Virus record (IMG/VR): IMGVR_UViG_3300025917_000030
Span: 1-46,610 of that record
DNA from: a virus
Strand: one strand, 5' to 3'
Length of the DNA stretch: 46,610 nt
Part shown: positions 21,857 through 28,777 of the stretch, one piece after another
Position numbering within the stretch: the stretch's first letter is position 1
Layout: every line of letters starts with the position of its first letter
Notes under the pieces: generated by a model
What the model was told of the DNA's origin: nothing
What the model saw: the letters and a program-made list of their open reading frames with translations, nothing else
Databases searched by the model: none
Made by a program: the position numbers and the translations under genes

Positions 21857-24117
21857 CAGCCGTTGATCGTGGCGCCCGTGATGCGGCCGGTACTGTCGCG
21901 CTCTACGGCGATCTTACGGGGCTTTGCGGGCTTGTCCTGCCCTTCAGGCTGACTCGCTGCGATCGCCTTCTGGCGCTCGGCATGCAGCTGCTGGGCGTGC
22001 TGTAAGCCTAAGTCCGCGACCTGCTTCTTGTGCTCCGACTGTTGGGTCTCGAGCTTCGTCGTCAAAGCCGTAATGGTTGCTTCCTTGCTGGCGCCGTCCA
22101 CGATCGCGTTAGCCGCGTTCTGCGTGGCCTCGAGTTTCTGAGCTGCCAGGAGCTGGAGCGCTTTCAATTCGACTTCCTTGGCGTTCAGCATTTCCATCTG
22201 CGCCTCGATTTCCTGCTGACGCGCGCCGAACTGCGCTTCGAACGCAGCCTGCTTAGCGCTCAACTGATCATGAGCAGCCTTGACTTGTACCATCTGGAGT
22301 TTGGCCTCGGCGACCTGCTGCTGGAGCGCCTGCTCTTGCTGCATCTGCTCCTGAGCTTTCTGTTGCTGCGCCTGCGTGATGTCCTGAATCTGCTTTTCCT
22401 TCTGCTGGAGCATTTGCTGCACTTGCGGCGGGATCTCAGTCCCATCCGGCAATTTCCCGCTCATGGCGTCCAATACCTGCTGCTTGTTGCGTAGGTTGGA
22501 TGCCTGAATGATCGCCTGAGGCGGAATCGGTACGCCACCCTTGGCCAGGTCTACCAGCTGCTGGAACTGCTCCTGCTGGACCGTCACCACATCGGGTGAC
22601 TCGTCGATGATAATGTCAACGTCCATATCCGCGACCGAGTTCATCGGTGAACCGGCCTGCGCGATGCCCTTCTGGACGTTCTTGTGGTCAGCCGGATAGG
22701 TCGAATTCAGTGCCAGAAAGCGCGAGTTCTCATCGTCCGTGATCCGTACCCACATCTCACCGGTCCAGAACTGCTTGATACGCGACCACGTCGCTGTCAT
22801 CACGCGTTTCTGCCAGTAACGCAGTGAGTCGGTCAGGATCCCGAGCTGAATCGCCCCGCCCTGCTGGTCGACCTGCTTGGCCCGCCCGGACAGATCGCCG
22901 GTCGTACCGAGTAACGCCTCATTCGGACCGGTACCCGAGAGCGCGACGATCGCTTCCTGCAGGAGCTTGAACTGCCCTTCCGCAAGATCGGCGTTCTCAC
23001 GAATCTCGAGCTTCATGCCGGGCGTGTATTCGAGGAATCCGTCCGGCCTGGCGAGTTCGCGCCGTGCTGACTCGACATCCTCAACCGCACCGCGCTCAGC
23101 GGTCGCCTGATTGACGCTCAGCAGGTGGAGTGACTTGGACCTGCGCTTGTTGATCTCGTCCTGGAGGTCCTTGTAGCGCTTCACAACTCCATAGCGGTTG
23201 CCGTTACGGTCTACATAGAGCGACTGGAGAATCAGCGGGCACTCGGGCTTTCCGGTCTCGCTGTCGACATACACGCTCGGTGTCGGACCTTCGATGATTC
23301 CAACACGGGAGAACACCACGCGGTTCCACGTGGAGCCTTCCTTGTAGTAGTGCTCAAGGATCTGAACGCGCTTTCGCCCACGATCAAACCACCGCGGCCG
23401 GTCGTCGTAGGTCTCGGACGGCTGCGTGAAACTCTGACTCGTGAACAGGTCGAATGCGTCACCGATATTCTTGTATGTCGCTTTCGCTTCGTCCAGGTCC
23501 ATCCACTTGACGATCCCCTGATAGCGCGAGTCGCTGAAGTCAGGCAGGAGGGAATGGCCGTCGTAGTACAAGCGGTCCCAGCGGATATAGCGGATGATGA
23601 CTTTCTTGTTACCGCTCTTACCGTAGGTCTGCTCGTTGTCGACAATGACCTCGGCACCGCCGAAGCCCTCGACCGTCATGTTCTCGAAGACCTTGGATTT
23701 GGTCTGCGCGAAGTGATTGGAGTCGGCCACGTATCGCAGTGCGTCAGTCGCGGCATCTGCTCCGGGATCATCCTGCGGGGTACGTGGGAATGCCTTGGGA
23801 TCGGTACGGGTCTGACGCTCCAGACCGAGCAGGTATTCGATCTTGTCTTTGATCCGGTTATCGGTGATCGCGGGCTGACCGCGCTTGTCGAGGGTCGCTA
23901 GCTCGCTCTCAGACCACTGCTTGCCGTCGTAGTAGTCCCGGTGGATCTGCGCCTGCTTGCGCGCGTCCATCGTCGTGTCGGCCGACTGATTGAACTGAAA
24001 GACGAAGCGCGCGAGTTGCTGGTCGTTATCGATCGGGTCATCGCTCTGACCGGAATCAGCGCCAGGTAGAACGGGATTACTGGCGTCGAGCTTTTTGGCT
24101 TTCTTGGCCTTAGCCAT
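21856..24117 (-). CDS. Portal protein, P22 gp1-like
   Basis: A 753-residue protein, close to P22 gp1 (725). Characteristic stretches: DYYDGKQWSESELATLDKRG, PAITDNRIKDKIEYLLGLER with the QTRTDPKAFPRTPQDD segment, then the stem and wing regions. The C-terminal 180 residues are Gln-rich coiled coil (QKEKQIQDITQAQQQKAQEQ and onward), the barrel that extends into the head in P22. It is the dodecameric DNA gateway that binds the terminase. Confidence 0.9.
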   Translation of the reverse strand: MAKAKKAKKLDASNPVLPGADSGQSDDPIDNDQQLARFVFQFNQSADTTMDARKQAQIHRDYYDGKQWSESELATLDKRGQPAITDNRIKDKIEYLLGLERQTRTDPKAFPRTPQDDPGADAATDALRYVADSNHFAQTKSKVFENMTVEGFGGAEVIVDNEQTYGKSGNKKVIIRYIRWDRLYYDGHSLLPDFSDSRYQGIVKWMDLDEAKATYKNIGDAFDLFTSQSFTQPSETYDDRPRWFDRGRKRVQILEHYYKEGSTWNRVVFSRVGIIEGPTPSVYVDSETGKPECPLILQSLYVDRNGNRYGVVKRYKDLQDEINKRRSKSLHLLSVNQATAERGAVEDVESARRELARPDGFLEYTPGMKLEIRENADLAEGQFKLLQEAIVALSGTGPNEALLGTTGDLSGRAKQVDQQGGAIQLGILTDSLRYWQKRVMTATWSRIKQFWTGEMWVRITDDENSRFLALNSTYPADHKNVQKGIAQAGSPMNSVADMDVDIIIDESPDVVTVQQEQFQQLVDLAKGGVPIPPQAIIQASNLRNKQQVLDAMSGKLPDGTEIPPQVQQMLQQKEKQIQDITQAQQQKAQEQMQQEQALQQQVAEAKLQMVQVKAAHDQLSAKQAAFEAQFGARQQEIEAQMEMLNAKEVELKALQLLAAQKLEATQNAANAIVDGASKEATITALTTKLETQQSEHKKQVADLGLQHAQQLHAERQKAIAASQPEGQDKPAKPRKIAVERDSTGRITGATING

Positions 24118-24178
24118 GGTTTATGCGCATACAAAAAGTCTCAGCCCAGTGATTTCGGACACTTATGCATAAAACCGC

Positions 24179-25618
24179 TCATGCCGTTCGCCATGCGCGC
24201 GTTTCAGGCTCGTCAAAGAGTCGTGAGTAGGAGTCTTTGGGCTGCTGCTCTTTCGAAGCGCCCTTCGCAATCCACGGCCGGGACATACACGCGTAGCGTG
24301 TTTCATCACCGGCATGGTCTTCAGAGTCAGTATCGACGTCCTCAGCCTTGGACGGATCGTGCTGCAACATCGGCAACGTGCGGATCGTGTGCGTGCAGGT
24401 CGAGAAGAAGTACAGCATCGGCTTACCGTCCTCACCGATCAGCCGGCCGCGGAGCTGATCCCAGCCCGGCACGCGCTTGTTATCGGCGGGACGCCAGATG
24501 GTCGGCGCCATGCGGCTGGCGATACTCGGTCCGCCGTCCTCCTGGAAGGCTGCCGGATCGATCACGCCATAAGCCATGTGCTCTTTCTCGCGCTCTCGTA
24601 TTCCCTGTCCTACCTGCTCGGCGCTCAGTTTCAGTCCGACATTAGGCTGACCATCCCGCATCCCGTACCACTCGCGGTACTTGATGAGAGCTCCACGCGG
24701 GAATTGCTTCAGGGAGCCGTCTGAAACGGCATACCAGCCGACACTGAATGGTCTAGCTGATCCCCAGTCCTTAGCTCGAAACCGTGCCCAATGGGCTGGT
24801 AGTTCGACAGGAGCCACAATGTGCTGTGGCCCGAACTCAGGAAAGAATGCACCCTCTACCGAGTTCCAATCGCCTTCGAGCCATGCCTGAACTAGCTGCG
24901 GACTACCTACTAAGTACAGGCGGTTGATGTAGTCCGGATCGTTGTGTAGCAAGATCTGATTATTGGTGACCTTGCTGGGGATATAGACGTAACGATGCTC
25001 CTTCCCATTCGGAAGTGTGCGGACGAGCACCTTAAAGCCTAGCGGCGCCGGATCCACATAACGCTGCCTGATCCATCCCTGCCCCGCTCCACCCGGGTTA
25101 CCCGTCAGCAATAGCTGGGTTGGAACGCCCTTGGCGCTTCGTAGAACACCGTTCAACCGATCGATTGGCGTGGGAAGCTCGTAGTTGCCAGCTTCCTCCA
25201 CTGCTGCATCCGTAAGACTCTGCCCCTGATACTTCTCAGCGTCCTGTACGGTCTCAAGTGGCCTGAAGCGTATACGCCCGCCACCCGGCATAACAAACAG
25301 CTTCTTCTGCTCGCTATAGCTCGCCCGAAGCGGCAGGTATATTTCCTTGGCGCGCTCGATCAGGTCATCCTGCTGCGGCATTTCCTTGCGGAAGAACACC
25401 GCATTGAAGTGCTTCCCATACCGCTTAGCCTTGATCCCGAACTTTCCTAAAACACCGTCTGTCTTTCCACCACCTCGCGCCCCACCGAAGAAGATCTCAG
25501 CGAGTGGACAGTCAATTAGGAGCTTTTGCGGCCCCGGCTGCGGCGCCCATGTAATCTTCGGCTTGGGCTGACCACTGTTCTGCGGTGAGTGGCTTGTCGG
25601 AGATGTCGAAGGTGCCAA
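24179..25618 (-). CDS. Terminase large subunit
   Basis: A packaging ATPase-nuclease. Walker A is FFGGARGGGKTDG (about residues 43-55); the acidic Walker B region is TDAAVEEAGNYE, and the coupling motif LLLTGNPGG follows. The nuclease half has RAKDWGSARPFSVGW, AYGVIDPAAFQEDGG and the typical closing EDVDTDSEDHAGDETRYA. The start is uncertain: the only in-frame early start is TTG 25618, which overlaps the small subunit by 107 bases. It should pump and cut DNA at the portal by a headful mechanism, consistent with a circular map. Confidence 0.9.
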   Translation of the reverse strand: MAPSTSPTSHSPQNSGQPKPKITWAPQPGPQKLLIDCPLAEIFFGGARGGGKTDGVLGKFGIKAKRYGKHFNAVFFRKEMPQQDDLIERAKEIYLPLRASYSEQKKLFVMPGGGRIRFRPLETVQDAEKYQGQSLTDAAVEEAGNYELPTPIDRLNGVLRSAKGVPTQLLLTGNPGGAGQGWIRQRYVDPAPLGFKVLVRTLPNGKEHRYVYIPSKVTNNQILLHNDPDYINRLYLVGSPQLVQAWLEGDWNSVEGAFFPEFGPQHIVAPVELPAHWARFRAKDWGSARPFSVGWYAVSDGSLKQFPRGALIKYREWYGMRDGQPNVGLKLSAEQVGQGIREREKEHMAYGVIDPAAFQEDGGPSIASRMAPTIWRPADNKRVPGWDQLRGRLIGEDGKPMLYFFSTCTHTIRTLPMLQHDPSKAEDVDTDSEDHAGDETRYACMSRPWIAKGASKEQQPKDSYSRLFDEPETRAWRTA

Positions 25619-25820
25619 GCTGGCCGTCCACGTTCAATTCAGTCTGCGTGAGGGTGGGCAAAGTGCGTGCAAGCAGCACTTCAGCGGCGCGAACCTGAGT
25701 CGCGCTCATTTTGTTCTTGCCAAATACATGATCTTGCAAGGCTTTGGCCAGTTTGGTTGTCTGGATACGCTGCCTGACAATATCCGGTGTCCAGATACCC
25801 TTGGGACGTCCTCCGGCCAT
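25512..25820 (-). CDS. Terminase small subunit
   Basis: 102 residues directly upstream of the large subunit. MAGGRPKGIWTPDIVRQRIQ, TTKLAKALQDHVFG and MSATQVRAAEVLLARTLPTL are typical of a phage small-terminase family with a helical DNA-binding N-terminus. It recognises the packaging start and recruits the large subunit. The C-terminal tail overlaps the large-subunit frame. Confidence 0.8.
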   Translation of the reverse strand: MAGGRPKGIWTPDIVRQRIQTTKLAKALQDHVFGKNKMSATQVRAAEVLLARTLPTLTQTELNVDGQLGTFDISDKPLTAEQWSAQAEDYMGAAAGAAKAPN

Positions 25821-25822
25821 GA

Positions 25823-26143
25823 CTAGAACCCCTGTAGATTACGGATTCGATAGGTCTCATCCTCTGAGAGCTGGTTGTCCGTGCCGTAATCGCTCTGGAT
25901 GGTCAGGACGCGCGTCTCATAGGAGTTACGGTCATTCAATATGGCGTTCGCGCTACTGGGGATAATGATTTCAATCCGTGAGTCCAACGTGGCCACGATC
26001 TGCCAATCGAGAATCACGGTCGTAATGTCGTCGGTCTTGTCGTCGAGGCGATAACGGATACTGGTCGGGATGAACGGCTCGTAATCCTCGTCTTTGAACG
26101 ATATCGCGAACTTCTGCCGCGACTGTTCGGAGATCGTGAGCAT
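25823..26143 (-). CDS. Hypothetical virion protein, 106 aa
   Basis: A beta-rich protein (SRQKFAISFKDEDYEPFIPT; ITTVILDWQIVATLDSRIEI; NSYETRVLTIQSDYGTD) of the type found among minor phage structural proteins. Three bases upstream of the terminase small subunit and one base after the 26144 gene. Role inferred only from position. Confidence 0.6.
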   Translation of the reverse strand: MLTISEQSRQKFAISFKDEDYEPFIPTSIRYRLDDKTDDITTVILDWQIVATLDSRIEIIIPSSANAILNDRNSYETRVLTIQSDYGTDNQLSEDETYRIRNLQGF

Positions 26144-26524
26144 TTACGCAGCCGTAAAGGTCAGCGTCACGCTTAATTGCCAAGCTTGGGAGCTTGTCTT
26201 CGTGCCAAGGCTCTCGACCTTACGTTGCCACATGACGCCAGCGGCAGCGGCATTGAACGTCCCCCATTCCTGCCAGGCGAAGTTGGCCTGTGAGGTCGAG
26301 AACGTCGCGCGGTAGGTGACGCCTGCGCCTGAGCGGATGGGATAGGTCGCATCCATGCCCTGGCGGACCTTGTTCGTGGCGGCCTGCAGGTCAGTCTGCG
26401 CCGCACTGAAGGCGGTCGTGGAGTCGCCGACACCGAGATACGCATTGGACGCGTTCAGGTAAGTGGGGCTGTCATTGATCGCGCATTTCGCGATCTCGGT
26501 GGCGGCGGCAGTCGTGAGGCCCAT
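26144..26524 (-). CDS. Putative minor virion protein, 126 aa
   Basis: ATG 26524 (GGAGAAAGTA upstream, TAATG overlap) is preferred over ATG 26536. Sequence such as NASNAYLGVGDSTTAFSAAQ, VTYRATFSTSQANFAWQEWG and VESLGTKTSSQAWQLSVTLT resembles a widespread family of small phage structural proteins near tail or fibre genes. An all-beta fold is likely; exact place in the virion unknown. Confidence 0.65.
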   Translation of the reverse strand: MGLTTAAATEIAKCAINDSPTYLNASNAYLGVGDSTTAFSAAQTDLQAATNKVRQGMDATYPIRSGAGVTYRATFSTSQANFAWQEWGTFNAAAAGVMWQRKVESLGTKTSSQAWQLSVTLTFTAA

Positions 26525-26715
26525 TACTTTCTCCAAGTCTGAGTGGGACAGTCCTTACCGCCCACGATCAATTCCACGCATTGAGGGTTGAGTAAATCTC
26601 GACAGAGCGATTCGTAATCACTGATCCCGACCGGCTTGGGAATCGGATCGCCGTCGAACTTCGCAAGGCAGAAGAACGCAGCATCACAAGCAATCCCAGG
26701 AACGTCGTGGCTCAT
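26524..26715 (-). CDS. Small Cys-containing protein, 63 aa
   Basis: Starts MSHDVPGIACDAAFFCLAKF and is coupled to both neighbours (ATGA upstream, TAATG downstream). It has four Cys spaced through the sequence (GIACDAAFFC, LCRDLLNPQC, KDCPTQTW), but no recognisable motif. Position suggests a virion or assembly function. Confidence 0.55.
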   Translation of the reverse strand: MSHDVPGIACDAAFFCLAKFDGDPIPKPVGISDYESLCRDLLNPQCVELIVGGKDCPTQTWRK

Positions 26716-27407
26716 AAGGGGACAATCTGTATCCGTGCGGTACGCGGGTTAATCCGAATGTGAGCAGGCTTCGATGGTGTGATCTGAGTCAGGCTCGACA
26801 GCTCATCGAAGGCGATATTCAAGTCGTCCTGGCTAAAGAACTGCAGGACACCGGTGAAAATCCCGAGAACCGATGTCTCTGTCAGGGAAACGGAAGCCGT
26901 ATCGCTCGTCGTCACGATCACGGTCGGCGTGGTGAGCGTGGAGGCCTCACCAAAGCTCACACTGACCGTATCCGCGGTCGCAATCGCGACGCTGGTCCCC
27001 GATGACTCCGTGAACGCTATGGAGACCGTATCGCTCGCTGTGAGCGCGAGAACGCCTTGCTGGACCAGAGCAACCGTCTCAGAGAGCGTGACGGTCGCGT
27101 TATCACCGCTGATGATCTGATTGAAGAGCTGCGAAAGCTCGGCAATCGAGATCCGGACCGTGTCCTGCGAGGTGATCTGGTTGCTGTCAACCGGATCCTC
27201 GACCCATTGCACCGATAGCGTGTCTGAAGACGCAATCGGTATGACAATCCCCGGAGCGCGCGACGCAAAGACATTCGTCGTGCCCGGGGCGCCATAGGCC
27301 CGTAACTGCGTGCGTCCTGGAGGCGGAAGCGTGGGGTCGCGAGTAAACCCGGTCTTGAAAACAAGACGGCCCGGGGCACCCCAGGTCCCCAGGTGCGTCG
27401 TGGCCAT
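26712..27407 (-). CDS. Repeat-containing virion protein, 231 aa
   Basis: Leader MATTHLGTWGAPG matches the 21479 protein. The middle holds about seven degenerate repeats of the form D-T-x-S-[VI]-x-[FLW]-x-E: SDTLSVQWVED, QDTVRISIAEL, DNATVTLSET, SDTVSIAFTES, ADTVSVSFGEA, SDTASVSLTET and DDLNIAFDELS, spaced roughly 20-25 residues. They read as beta strands in a solenoid or Ig-like array. A surface or adhesion role is plausible. C-terminus is basic. Confidence 0.65.
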   Translation of the reverse strand: MATTHLGTWGAPGRLVFKTGFTRDPTLPPPGRTQLRAYGAPGTTNVFASRAPGIVIPIASSDTLSVQWVEDPVDSNQITSQDTVRISIAELSQLFNQIISGDNATVTLSETVALVQQGVLALTASDTVSIAFTESSGTSVAIATADTVSVSFGEASTLTTPTVIVTTSDTASVSLTETSVLGIFTGVLQFFSQDDLNIAFDELSSLTQITPSKPAHIRINPRTARIQIVPL

Positions 27408-27408
27408 T

Positions 27409-28059
27409 TCAGACGATAACGAACGTCACGCCATTGGCCGGAGCCGAGGTCAGCGCCGTATACGTGAAATGTCCGCGGCCGCCGCCTGAGAGCACATAGG
27501 CGTTGATCGTCGTGGCCTGCCCTTGCAACAGGCCTGACGTGAAGATGATGTTGCGCCCTACCCAGTGATTGGCAGCAGCGGTCGTGATGCTACTGGTCTC
27601 GAGCTCGGTCGTAGTAGGCGTGAACGCCGTATTGTCGACCGTACCGGTCTGCATCGTGCTCGTGGCGGCGGTAAAATTAGCCTGGTAAGAGGTAAAGCCA
27701 CCGATCTGATACACGTTGACGTTGAGCTGACCCGTAGCAGCAACGAGCGAGTCATAGACGTTCGATTGAACGACGACCCATTCATCCCAGACCGGGAAGG
27801 CGCCGGACTTGTTGATGACGAGCTTCAGATGACCCAGCGTACCGGTGTCGGTCGTATCAAACGGGACGCCATATACCCCTTGCGTGTCATGCGTCGCACT
27901 CGTAGCGCTGTGCTTCTGGGCGCCGGCTCCCTGGTTCAGGAAGAGAATGCAGTCGGCCTGCGCGATCGTTAGCGCGGTTGAGGCCGTGGCGCCGTCTGTC
28001 GTGCTCAAAAACGGCCCGACCTTGGGAGTAACAGCCGTCGACTGTCGCAATAATTTCAT
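27409..28059 (-). CDS. Putative appendage structural protein, 216 aa
   Basis: Thr/Ala/Gly-rich beta protein with sections such as FLSTTDGATASTALTIAQAD, CILFLNQGAGAQKHSATSAT and TGTLGHLKLVINKSGAFPVW, which resemble fibre- and baseplate-associated phage proteins with small carbohydrate-binding or 'knob' domains. Followed one base later by the 26712 gene. Exact role unknown. Confidence 0.65.
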   Translation of the reverse strand: MKLLRQSTAVTPKVGPFLSTTDGATASTALTIAQADCILFLNQGAGAQKHSATSATHDTQGVYGVPFDTTDTGTLGHLKLVINKSGAFPVWDEWVVVQSNVYDSLVAATGQLNVNVYQIGGFTSYQANFTAATSTMQTGTVDNTAFTPTTTELETSSITTAAANHWVGRNIIFTSGLLQGQATTINAYVLSGGGRGHFTYTALTSAPANGVTFVIV

Positions 28060-28060
28060 T

Positions 28061-28777
28061 TCACATCAGCCTTCTACGATGTCGGTTTGTGGAGATGAGA
28101 ACTGCAACAGAGGGACCACTGGCAGATTCTTTGAGCGCAAAAGTCAATACCGCGGCATTGGTGCCGCTGGACGTGGTGAAGTTAGGCCCATATGTCCCGG
28201 TCGAGGTAACACGTTGTGACATCACACCGATCGTGTCGGAGTTCGCGCCATTCGTGAACGAGCTTGTGGACGCCAGCGTGAACCCGGTTCCAGGAGTGTA
28301 GGTCGTGGGGTTCGCGGCAGAGTTGCTTGCGCCGATCCCGATAACCAGATCCGTAGCATTGGTCGTGGTAATCGTCTGATTGAACGGCGAGGCGGCATCC
28401 AGGTTAGAGACGAGGGTACCGTCTTGAACACTAGAGGTTGCAGCCCCAGTCACCTCGAAGAACGAAATAGAAGCCGTATCACCGGTTGCCTTGCTGACGG
28501 TAACCTTGTGAGACGTACCACCTGCTGCGGTACCGCTAGCGGCAGAAGTCCCCAAATATACGTAGGTCGTCGTACTACCGTTGGCCTGCGAGCCTAGTAG
28601 CGTCCACGTATTGCTATACGTGTCGGTAATCGTGTTGACCGAAGGGCTATAGGCGCGGACCACGACAACGAAATAGCTTCCGGTCGCGGATGTATTGAGA
28701 CTACCGGTCGTTGCCAGAGGCACATTACTGTTGTAAGTGTGTTCCTCAGACAGCCCCTGGGCAATCGCGATAGTCAT
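28061..28777 (-). CDS. Putative Ig-like virion protein, 238 aa
   Basis: Ser/Thr-rich beta protein with Ig-like strands (TATGSYFVVVVRAYSPSVNT; TSHKVTVSKATGDTASISFF) and a short basic C-terminus (STNRHRRRLM). Coupled by ATGA to the glycosidase-like gene. Such domains decorate phage heads or tails and bind sugars weakly; no firm family. Confidence 0.6.
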   Translation of the reverse strand: MTIAIAQGLSEEHTYNSNVPLATTGSLNTSATGSYFVVVVRAYSPSVNTITDTYSNTWTLLGSQANGSTTTYVYLGTSAASGTAAGGTSHKVTVSKATGDTASISFFEVTGAATSSVQDGTLVSNLDAASPFNQTITTTNATDLVIGIGASNSAANPTTYTPGTGFTLASTSSFTNGANSDTIGVMSQRVTSTGTYGPNFTTSSGTNAAVLTFALKESASGPSVAVLISTNRHRRRLM

